64,000 nt of DNA from Certhia americana. Lineage: Eukaryota > Chordata > Aves > Passeriformes > Certhiidae. The stretch is taken from contig JAGMWU010000035.1 in the NCBI GenBank assembly GCA_018697195.1, forward strand, positions 372,001-436,000. Direction: 5' to 3'. Positions 13,301 to 25,300 of this stretch are shown in pieces (the first letter of the stretch is position 1; each line of letters begins with the position of its first letter). The notes under the pieces are model-generated. The model was not told the origin of the DNA. It saw only the letters and a program-made list of their open reading frames with translations, and did not search any database. Made by a program: the position numbers and the translations under genes.

Positions 13301-16300
13301 CTTGCTGAACCATTAAATTTAAACGTCTGTCAGTTCATATGATACATAAAGATCTCGTTACACCATGTTATGTTGTTCCATGGGAGGCTGCAAACTACAG
13401 ACTACAAAGCTTACTCCACTTGTTTACTTTTCCTTATCACAAATCATTTAATTGAAAACCAAACAAAACTGGGCTAGTCACATGTAACAGCAAAAACATG
13501 TCTCCATCTTGATTGAGATTGAGTGAAAAATTATACAATCTCTGTAGGGTCTGTTAAGCATCCCTTTTCCTACTGTTCCAGCATAATGCAGAGGAGCCCT
13601 CACTCACTGGGAGCATGGGATAGTGTCCTGCTGAGCAGCCAGCTACTCCCTTAATCTCTTCCTTATTTTGCTTCGCTTTCATCCACCCCATTTTGCCCCC
13701 CCTCAATGACAACTGGAAATTGTCATTGCATTACTAAAACTAGTACTCCTAAATTGCTCCAGGCTGTGCCTTCCTCCCCACCTACCCTATGGCCATCATC
13801 ATTATTTCAGTTCTCAGCTGCTTATAAAAATCCCTTTAGTCAGTTTTCCAGGCAGCCGAGAGAGAAGAGACTTCCTGCGGACAAGAACTGGAAAAGACTC
13901 CTTCCTTAGCCCACAGGGGCAGAACTGTAAATTCTGCTGAGTGGATGCAAAATGGAGCTCGTTCCTTAGCCATGGTCCCCTCTCTGCTCAGCATCCTTGC
14001 TGGGTGTTTCAGAGCCAGTGCTCATCTGCAAGGGATGTGTGAGCCCATGGTAGGCAAAGGCAGTGGAAGCAGGAAGAGCAGGGTGGCCTGGGTTTGTGTC
14101 CAAGTGAAGTTTGCCCGAGGACTTCCTCTACATTTTTACCTTGAAACGAGGCATCCCTTCTTTTTTGTGTTTGTTTTCTCTTGCCCAACAGGCCTGGCTT
14201 TCTGTGCTGTTCAAAGCGCACGTGACTGACTGAAAATTCAGCTGCCTGGAGCAGCTTGTGTTGCAAAGTGTAGCTGGCTGAAAACAAACAGTGATTGTGC
14301 TGGTTAATTAGAAGATGAAATCCCAGGGCATCTGTGTGCCTAAATTAAGCATTCAGCTTTTCAGAGCGTGCAGGGATTTCCCAGATGGACTTCATTCTTG
14401 AATGCAGCCCTGAAGTTTGCACCTGGCAGTGCTGGAATGGAAGCAGCCCTTCTTTTAAAAGGGGAGATGCCAGTTCATTATTGGTAATGCATCTTTAACC
14501 TGGCTAGCAGAGAGGGACCAGTCTGTGCTTTCAGTGAGTTTGTTTGGCAAGTGATAATAATTTTAGTGCTGCTTCTCTCACTAAAAGAACTCTTTTAAAA
14601 TAGCTTTAGGGAGATTAATGGTGTGTGTATATAAGCTGCAAATGAACAGGTCCTGCAAATGAAACCTTGGCATCTATTAACTCCTGATCTAACTGGAACA
14701 TTAAAATTACTAAGGCAGATTTATTTGCTTTAACTAGGCTAACAATTTCTCAAAACCTTGTTTAGGGAAAACTGGCTTTGCCTATCCTTGCAGAGGAATG
14801 ACTTGAAGTTTTAGTGTTCTTCCTTGATCCCAAATAAGTAGTTGCAGTATTCTTTTATGCTGATGCATTTTATTTACCAGCAGCTCAGGTGGGGAAGGTA
14901 GTCCTTTTTATTACAAACAGTTAAATCAGATTTAAAGAGATCTAGGTAGTGTCTTTGCATATTCCTGTCCACAGCAGGGGTTTGAAACAAAATGATCTCT
15001 AAGGTCTCTTCCAACCCAAATAATTCTCTGATTCTGTGATTATCCTCTTACCTCTAAAGGATACAAGTCTTTAGTCCACAATTCTTAAAGCAGATCAAAA
15101 CAAAGTAAAACAAAAACCCCAAACAAACAAAAAAATCAAACAACAACAAAAAGCCCACCCTAAAACCAAACTCAAAACCTTTCAGCACGTTTTAGCATCC
15201 CTGAAAGTTTCTTCACTACCACCTTTGAAAGACTCCGTCCCCTTAGGAGTTGTAAAAGGAAATAAAAAGGAATTCATTGAGATACCAGTAGATGCTTGGC
15301 CAAACTGCACAGAAGTGTGGAGAGTGCCTGTACTGCCACTGTTCTTTTTTCACTTCTGTGCCTCATCTATCTGGCAGTGAGCTTGAGCTCTGGCCCACAA
15401 GCAGAGCTGGCTCATGCAGGATTGCTGCAGGCTGTGGGCTGTTTGCCTTCTGTAGGAAATTTGGGGCTCTCCCTTTCCAAGGTGGTGTCTCATAGAGCTT
15501 CCCTTCAGTGTTTACTCTAAATGAAGAGGCAAGAGGTGATTTCCAGCAAAAAGGTGTGTGAGGAAATGAGGCAGTGGAGGGTAGATCACAGTAAATAGCA
15601 GTCAAAATGCCTGAACAAAGAAAGCACCAACTTTTTCATACTTTCTCCCCCTTTTTCCAGGGTGATGTGGTTCACTAGGGATCGTTTAATGTTGTTTTCT
15701 TACTATAAAACGTCATGAGGGGTCAGAGTACTATTTTTCTTTTTTGGCCGTAAGAAAAATTTCTCACAGAAAGCCCTTGGTTTGAAATGAGGTTGAAAAA
15801 AGCACAGTTTTGACCTGATTGACTAAAATCCCTGTCTTGACTCCCAAGCTTTTGGTCCCATTTTTGAAAGGACACCTGAATAATCCTCTAGGTTGAGGAG
15901 TCAATTGCCAGCTAGTTTTAAGATTTGAATAACTATACTTTTGAATAGCCAAGTTTTATCTGTCTATTTTTCAACTCCTTTGGGATGTCTGCATGATTAC
16001 CAGAGAGAGGGATAACAATTTGTGAGAGCTTTAAGTCCCTCTCTTTCCCTTCCTTGGTAATATATTGACATTACAAATAGTACTTACCACCTGTAGGTAC
16101 AGTACTAAATGATGCTTTTGGAAATGTTTGTGGGCAGCCTGCTCTCTTCTCCAGCAGTAGTGAAACAGAGCTGGTGCCTCCCCACTCCCCAAACTGCTCT
16201 GAGTACCTGAACTGCTCAGCAATATTGCTGAGATGTGCAGGAGCATGGAGTTCATTGAGTAGAGAAGAGATGGGAGACAGGCTTGACTTTGGCATTGACT

Positions 16301-19300
16301 TACACATGTGTGATAGGAGACTTGAACAGCAAAATGAGACCCCCTGGGACAGAAGAAATATTCGCAGCCCCTGAAAGCAGGTTGTGTGAACATGCACAGC
16401 TCCTGGTGCTTTCTGTCCCCTGGGGAGCCAGTGCAGGCTGATAGCATGAGAGTCTCTTACTGTACCAGTTAAAAGAGAAAAAAAAAAAAAAAGTAAAACA
16501 TTTTAACCATTCATTTCAGGTAACGACAGGGTTTAGTAGAGTGGGTATGCCAAATGTTCAGAAAGGATGGGGGAGGTTGGTTTGTTTTGGCAAGTACAAA
16601 CCAAATCTTTATCAGCGCCTGCTGCATCAAAATGTGTCTGCCTTGGCTGATACTTATCTTCTGGTTGTCTTTCAGAATGCTCCAGGACGACCTGCAGCTC
16701 AGTGATAGTGAAGAGAGTGGTGACGATCAAGTCGGTTTTAGCTGTTTTATACACTAGGCACACAGACTTCCCTTTAAACATCACCACTTGTTGCATTGTT
16801 CTGAGTTCTGAGCTAACCTTTCCTCCCCCCTCTCTTCTTTGTCTTTGTGAACAAAACAGGTTGTTGAAAGGTCACCTTCTTCACTTGCTCCTCCAAGGTA
16901 CAGATTTGTTCCCAAACTACTAGCTAGACCACATAAGGAGAAAAACAGAACTGCTTTTTATATGTGGGGTAGGAGGGTAAGGGTTCCTGGTTTCTCTTGT
17001 AACTACAGACTTTGGTTTCTGGCTGCTCTTGGAAGTCAGCTTTAGTTGTGTGGGGTTTTCTGGAAAGCTCCAATTAGAAATGAATAATCCAGGCGTGCTG
17101 GATTTTGCCTATGAACCAGAACTGTATTTACTCAACTGCTCCTTTCTCTTCTCCTTCTCCTCTCCACCAGTGTGTCTGTAGATCACACTGCAGCTAATGT
17201 GATTTTCAGCTGTAGTGGCAATATGTGAGATATGAGTCCAGTTTTAGCTCAGCAGGAAGCCCAAAACCAAGGGCCAAGTGGGTAAAGAACAGGAAAGGGT
17301 TAGGAAGAGTCATTGAGGCTGTTTTAGCTCCTCTTGATAAGGAAGCTGATTGTAAGCAATTCCTGCCATGTATTGTTAGTCAGAAGCAATAGTCAAGGTA
17401 GACTGAACAGCCAAGTGCCAGCGCTTGAGGAAGAAAAGATGGAAAAGTTCAAAATTTTTCCTGTAGGAGAGCACTGATATAGATTATTTTGACTTGATAT
17501 GTATATTCTTCAAGCACAAGAGTGCTCTACAAAGTCAGACTTGCATAGGAGCACACCATTACTTGGTATGATCTGTGTCTCTGCAAACTCTTAAAATTGG
17601 AGTGTTCTCATTATATCAGTCTTGGATTAGCAAGGCACTTGCCTCCAACTGACATAAATGTGTTGATACTGATGTGGGAAACAAAAGTAGAAAAAATAAA
17701 TTAAAATACCTACATTTTAATTTTGTAAGCCCATTTCAAAGAAAAACACTTCACATAAAAGGGACATCTCTTCCTTGATTCCATTGTCAGTGTGGAGAAA
17801 AACACTTTGTATTAGTGCAGGGTGTTGCAAGAAATGCTGCTGCCTGATGTGGCTATTAATAAAGCGGATACAGCAGCATGACCAGGTAACACAGATGAAG
17901 TGAAAACTGCAGGGGGAGAACAGAAAAAACAGGAAACATCCTGAAATATATGTTCCTGCCTTATTCACTTTTATTGGAAGTTTTTAATTTTGAGAGTTGG
18001 GTTTTTCAGAAAAGCACTGGGCAGTTTCAGTGCTTTTTAAACTTTGGTTGGCAAAATGCAGCTCCACATTGTAGCAGTGGCATCCTGTCTACATATTTGA
18101 CTGGGTTGGAGTTGAAGATTTTATTATTTTCCAGCAATTTCGTATTCTGGTGCTTTATTTTTTGAGTATGCCAATGTATTTCTTTGGCTTTCTCTCCTCT
18201 CATCTCAGTGCTAAAACATGGGGTTTCTGTTTTATTTTCGAATACTGCCCTGTCAATATAATAAGTAACCTTCAGCCATGCTGCTTTCTAATTTTATCTC
18301 ATGGTGGCCTTGCAGTTCCTTACAGTCCCAGCCCAAGAGTGTGGCATCAGCACATTCCAGCAGCTCGGAGTCAGGGAGCACCAGTGACTCAGACAGTTCC
18401 TCAGACTCGGAGACAGAAAGCCACTCGAGTGACAGTGAAGCCAACGACCCTCCAAGAGCACCAACACCTGAGGTGAATGCAAATGAAAGGCAGAGGCTGC
18501 TTACACAGCCCCTTGCCTCACACTCTGCTGTCTCAATGCAGTCAGGGCAGGAGACCTGAGTCACTGTCATTGTTCAGGTGTCCCCTTGACATCTTTGCTG
18601 CGTCACTTGGCTTTTCTTGCCCTTTGATTCCCTTCTAGAGTTTGCAAACCTTAGTTACCCTTAGTACCAACTTAATTAGACTTTCAGATGCCCAAATCTG
18701 AAAGTGTTCCCCCATGTCCTTTGGCATAGTTGTCTAGCCCTCCTGGAGGAATCAGTGCCTTCACTGGGGAGACAAGAGAAGGCACAGATGGAAAGCACAG
18801 CTGGGCTGTGTGGGGCTCACTTCTGCCTGTGCTGGATTTCTGAGGGCCTTTATGGGCGGTGTCAGGATGAGACCAGTTTCCTGATAATGTAAGAGGAACT
18901 GCTGTCTCCCTGCAGCTCCTGTGCCTGAGTGACAGATTCAGCTTCTCCCAGGTTGCAACTGAAGGGATCAGACCTGCAGGAAGGGCTGGAATATGCTTAG
19001 TCTTGCTGCTGTTGGATTTGGCTTGGATACTGCTGCACTGGCATTTCTGAGTCTTTTACTGGGGAAAGCAGACAAACAGAGCTTGGTCACTTCAATTTTC
19101 ATAATTGTGAGACTATGCTTTTTTTTAAAAAGTCTGCTGTGGAATTGCTCATGTCCCATGCATTCAAAAAGTTCTTCCAGCATGCAAAACATTCTCAGGC
19201 CACTGGGAAGTATGTGGCTGTGTTTGCAGACCACAGCTGATACAAAACAAGCTACTGGCAGTTTTGAGCTACTCTTGCAAAGCCCCTTGTAATTTATTTT

Positions 19301-22300
19301 TCCTCCCCTGCCTCAGCTCTAGCTCTCTTTCTTTTCACCTTAGAAGTGCATGAACAGGGAGAAGCCAAAAACAAGCTTTGAGACAGCCTCTTCTTTCCAT
19401 CTCACTCTAATACTCTTTGTCATCCAAAGATATGTATAACTCTTTGTTCAGTTATAGACTTTGCCCACTGCAATATGGTGTCTTTGAAGGAAGACACCTC
19501 TTTTACTAAATTCTGCCTTTTACTAAATTCTGCCTGGTTTGTCCTGAAAATACTAATGAAGTCCTAGCTACCTGCCATTGACCTTTTTGTCCTTTTTTTC
19601 ATTCAGCCAGCAGTTCATCCATGATGCTCTAGAGCAAGTTAGTACACATGGCCTATTAGTTTATAGTCAGTTCTTCACATGCAAAGCAAACACTTTAACA
19701 CCTCTAGGCAACAGTCTTTGGGCTCTGGTAAGCTGTGCTAGGATGGAAACAGCCCATAAAGGCAGCAGTTTTGAGTCTTCCCTTTCTCTTTTTGTCTGCA
19801 GCCTGAGCCACCAACTTCTAATAAGTGGCAGCTCGACAACTGGCTGACCAAGGTGAACCCACCAGCAGTGCCAACAGAGAGCCTCAGTGACATTGCCCAT
19901 GGGGATGGACATGAGGAGGGCAAGAAACAGGAGCAGGGCATCAGCAGCAATTCCTCCCAGCAGCACACTGAGCTGAGGGAGCCTCCTCACAAGAGCCAAG
20001 TGGCCAGAGCTCCTCAGGAGGCTCCTCTTCCGACCAAACGCAGCTGCCAGAAGCCTCCTGCACACGCTGAGGAGCCCTCGCCCAGGCAGACTGTGGGGAT
20101 CAAAGGGCCGAGCAAACCCCTGGGGCACGAGGGGCCCAAGAGAGGCCTGAAGGTGGAGAGTGAGCCTGGTCCTTTGGAGGTCACAGACCAGACTTTCAGG
20201 GACAAGCCAAAAATCAAAAAACCAATGAAGACAAAATCCAATGACAGAAAAGACCTGAAACCAGGACTTCAAGAGCCCTCTGAGAAAAAAAAGGCCAAGG
20301 GCTCCCATCAGGCCAATGCCAAACCCTTCTTGGACCCCAGGCTCATGGGAGATGCCCAGGCACATGATGCTCTCAGTCCCCTTCCTCAGGGTCAGGGCAC
20401 AACCCCCATCAGGACCAGCAGCCACAGGCCTCAGGATTTGCACAAGGAGAAACTTCCCTTGCCTCTCAGGGAGAAGTTGCTCTCACCAGTGAGGGACCCC
20501 CCAACCCGTGAGCGCCTCATGGTGAAAATCGATCTCTGTCACCTGGAAAAAGTCCCTCAGCCCCCCAGGAAAAACGGGCACCAGAGGAAAGCAGAGACCA
20601 AGGACCTTCCTGGTGCAAGGAAGCAGGACTTGAAGAGGAAAGCCACGGACACACCTGAGGAGTCCTGTGGAAAGAAGAAGGTAAGAGGTGGAGTGAAAAG
20701 TGGGTTTGTACAAGGTCCAATGTGGTTTTGAGAAGCCTGTGTGGACTTCCCACTTCATAGGTTGGGAGTGAAGCCATTATCCTCCTATAAAGCTATTATC
20801 AAGGGGAATGTGAATCAAAACTGTCTGCAGATGTTTCTTGTGGGTCACAAATCCCCTCCTGAGCAAATGAAAAGCCCTGTAAGCTGTCTAACATGCTTCG
20901 GTATTTTAGAATATATTTTTGCTCTGTTTTCTTGAAATCCTGGCTTTCTCAGACAATAAAACCAGTTGTAATAGTCACTTTGCCTTGAGTTACAAGACAA
21001 CCCTTTATTTAACTGAGGTGATCATTGTTCACAACTGTTTTTTGAAAAGCTGACTCCCTTTTTGGTCCTCCTCATAGGGCAGGCAGAGGGGACTGTGAAT
21101 ATATTTCCAGCCAGCTGGGTTAGCTGCACAAAGAGCTGTCTGCAGACTTTGTGGGGAATGGGTATTCTCTCTGGATATTTCAGTCCCTGACCCCCTTTTT
21201 GGTCCTCCTCATAGGGCAGGCAGCTCAGCACGGATGGGTGAATAACCTTAGTTTGTGTTTCTTTTAGTTTTGCCATTTTATGAATTTCCTGTAGTAGTGA
21301 GGGAGAATTGAGAAGAGCAGGGAAATGGTGAAGAAACTTGAGGGACCCCAGAAATTCCTGCAGAGCAGTGGGAGAAAGGGAAACAGGCAGTCAATCTGTC
21401 ACATTTTTTCCTGTTGCCTAAGAGATGCAGGAGAGGAGCTATTTGATGTTAGAAATGTCTTCCCTTGCAATCTCAGTGCCTGACTGCAGGGAAGCCCCCC
21501 TCGGAGCAGCCTCACTGTCAGTTCTGTCAGTGCATCAGTATCCTTGGCGCCTCAGGCCTCATGGCAGCCAGCAGAGTTAGGTACAGCTGTCAGACATCCT
21601 TTGTGGCATTGTAGAACCTGAAAAACAGTGTAAGGATGTGATCTCAGCGCTGGAGCCTTGTCCTGAGCACCCAGCCAGAGGCAGACTCTGTGTCACAGCA
21701 TACCCCTGTGAGTGACACAAAGCTGGCTGTGTCCCAGACGTGAGTAGAGACTGGGAGAAGAACTCGCTGAGAGCATGCCGGTGGAGGGGGACCTGGAGGT
21801 TCCGCTGGATGAGAGGCTGGACATGACCCAGCAGTGTGTGCTTGCAGCCCAGAAAGCCAAACGTGGCCTGGGCTGCATCCAAAGATGTGTGGGCAGGAGG
21901 CTGAGGGTGGGGAATCTGCCGCTCTGCTCTGCTCTGGGGAGACCCTCCCCACCTGCTGCATCCAGTTCTGGGGTCCCTCAAATACCAGTGCTTTAAAATT
22001 TCACCTATATAAGCATTTTGGTGATAAAAACCAAACCCCCTGCACATCTGGAGTATCTGTGTTCTAACTTGCATACAAGTGTCTTGCTTTTGATTACTGT
22101 TAGCAGCAACAGGTTTAGCAATTCCATCCCTGACACTACAAAGCAATTAACCTATCCAAGCAAAATTAGATAAAATGTCATTTTAGGTTACTTGTCAATG
22201 AACTTGCAATCTGTACCTTCTGTGCTGTAGGTTTTCAATTTTTTGGTTCCAATAAGGTATTTTTTCTAATAAATTTTTTTTACCAGACTCAGTAAAAACT

Positions 22301-25300
22301 TAGCTGTGTTGGTCTGTATTTTATGCGAACTTTGAAAACCTAAATGATTTTATTTTCCTTTTTTTTTTTTTTCTTCCTATTAGAGGGTAGAGAAGGAGGA
22401 GACTGATAGGAAGAAAATGAAATCAGAAAAAAACCCAAAATCATTGCAGTCTTCAGCTGACAAAGACTCCAATAAATTGAAGTGAGTATACAGTTGTGGA
22501 ATGGAAGAGGGATGTATAAATCCAAGTCTTTCCTAAACAGCTTAGATCAAGGAACTGTATCTCTTGTCCTTATACTTAAGAGTTTGCTTCTAACATAATG
22601 TTCCTTCTGAAACCTAATCTACAGCAGATTTGCCTTTACATCCTGGAAGCAGCCAGTTCAGAAAGCAGCTCTGTGGGTGTGGGTGGGTAAGGGCAGTGAG
22701 CATTTCCTTTCTCCACTAAAGTCATCCTGTTATTTTTGTCTTGTTTTCCTAAGTGAGCCAATGGACATAAAACCAATGTGCCTTTTGAGTCCTGACTGCC
22801 TGGAATTTCAGGTGGCCTTTGTGACCAGGAATCCCTCCTTTTTCCCAGTGCAGCATTTGCAGTGCTTCTGGTAGCTCTGCTGGAGCTTCCCCTGTAATTT
22901 GCATACCAGAGCACTGCCAGCATTCTGGCTAGGCCTTTGCTCCAGAGAGTGCTTCCAAGAGCATGTTTCCAACTGGGCAGCGTTCCTGAGAGGGGAGACT
23001 CATGCCTCAGTCATGGGCTACTGCATTCGATTCCTGCTTGCTTGTGGCTTGAATTTGAGGTGTTGGCTTGGATTGGTATGTAGTGTTGAGCTTTGTGTCC
23101 TGACAGTAGGAGTAAACTGCCTTTCAGAAGAGAAAACACTGCTCTGGAAGCACTGAGGAATTGAGGCTAACATTTAGTTGGGTGAAGGGATATTTGAATT
23201 GTGTTAGTGATGCAAGAGATTTAATTCTGGGGCTTATTCTTCCCTTTTGCTCAGTGAAAATGAGCGGGAAGGATAGGATGCATTTTTGGGGAGAGGGTGC
23301 ACTTGGGTGGGTCAGGTGATGGTTCTGTGCTCTGTGAAGCATCAGCTGTGCCAAGGTGGAGAAGCTTTGGGAGCATGTGTGTGATGTGAGTAGGGACCAA
23401 ATCATGGGAAAAGTGCATGGTGAAAGAGGGGAGAGGTTTGTCCCATGCTCAACAGAATGAGGCAGGATTTGCACCATCACACCTCAGTCTCCTCACTGGG
23501 TTAAACTTCATTTCCTCCTCTTCTGATGTTGCAGTCCATGAGCTGGGATTCCCTGCTCAGTGTTTTCTTGGAAACTTTGAGAAACTGAATAAAAATATGT
23601 AAATGAGCAGTGGTAAAACAAAGTTTATAACTATTACAGCTGTAATAGTTATAGTCTGAGTTCCCTGCTCATGCTAACTTCAGATGATCAGAAATCTAAT
23701 GTTAATAAATGTGATAATCTCTGTTATTTAAAAGCATAGCATTTTAAGTCCCTCTCAACTTTGTGAGTGTTGTCTACTTGATCTAGCAAGTCTTAAAGGA
23801 GGAACTCAGTTTAATTCTATCAAAGCACACACAGGATCAAGTGTCAGGGTGAGTATCTGTGACCACAGAAAATACCATCTATGGAAAGGGGGAGAGGCAG
23901 GCAGTGCTGCAGTTTGTTTGCCTTGTTGGGTGATTTGTCCCAGGGGTTTTAATCACTGTAACCACCTCCCTCACTGAGTGAAAAGGGGCTCTATTGGAGG
24001 CATGCTTTTTTTGCTACACCCTGATGTTCTGGTTACAAGTATTTGTTACAAGGACAAGTTCTGAGACTTATTCCTACTTGAAAGGTAGCTTACTTCTATG
24101 TTGATGGTAGGTGAAGGTTTGCTATCTAAAGCACAATGAAGCCCCTGAAGTTTTGTTTTGCTTTTTTTGTATTCTTTATTATGAACAAGTCATCTCACAC
24201 TTCCAGAGGAATTTAAACAGAATTGGCATGTCATGTAACTAAGTTTGTAAAAGATCCCTATGTTGTGTATGCACCATATTCATGAATTTGCTTCCTATCT
24301 CCAGAGCATCAAAAGCTTCATCTGAAACCCAGAAGAAAGATGTGCTCCTACCACTGCCAGCCGTGTCTGCTGCACAACCTGCACCAAAGTCAGCCAAGAT
24401 GACCCAGAAGAGACCCAAAACTGAGACTGATGAGCTGCCTGCCATGGATAATCCTGCCAGGAACAAGAGCAACCACAAGGATCCTTTGTTTGCCAAGCAC
24501 AGGAAAGTGGAGGGAAATCATACGGAACTGTCGAAGGGCATCAAAGTAGGTATCCAGGATAACTGGCTGGATGTTTTCTCCAACACGGGTGCTATGTGAC
24601 TCTCTTCAGAAACATGCTCTGTAAACACCAAAGGCATGCGAATCAAGTTTATTCTAATCACCATTTCAGATTGTAGGCTACTGCAAATACAATACTGGTG
24701 TATTGGTGTAAAAAATGAGTGTGCTTATAAAAAGAAAGAGAGGAGTGCTTAAAAATAAGAAAACAAGCAACCTGTGGCATTGATTACAACCCAGGTATAA
24801 GCTTTAATAGCTTGTTTACAAAATGGTTCATAATGGTTCATAATCCTTGCAGCTGGTTCTTTGCATTTCTGGGTTACAAAATTCAATTATGTGGCTGTTT
24901 ACTGGAGGCTTGGGGTGCGTGATCTGGGATGTTGCTCTGTGTGTGTTAAGCCAGACTGTGGATACTGCATTAGCTGGATCTAACTGCTTACTTTTTCCTT
25001 TTCCCTGTAGTTAGTAATGGGGAATCAGCAATTGTTGTGTAGTTGAGGTGGAAATAAGTGTGAATAGAGCTTACCACTCTGCCTTGGCTAGAGGACATGA
25101 AAACTGGGCTGCTTGCAGCCTCACTGCTCTCTTAGTCGTTGTGGAAGGAAACCTGCTGCTGAATTTCTCTGAGCTTGGAGTAGTTTGAATGGTGTTAGGC
25201 ATGACAAGCAGTCAGGTGAGAAACAAGCAGGGGTTGCTAGGGAAGAGAGCTTGGAACATAGACTATGCTTGGGACAGATAAACATTTTCACTTGAAATTT

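Noticed and set aside
19667..20443. 258-codon open frame on the - strand
   Set aside because: It is exactly antisense to AFF1 exon H. Its Leu-rich product is what the complement of a Lys/Pro/Ser/Glu-rich exon gives.
21577..22146. 189-codon - strand frame
   Set aside because: It is the antisense shadow of the CR1 fragment and its flanks.
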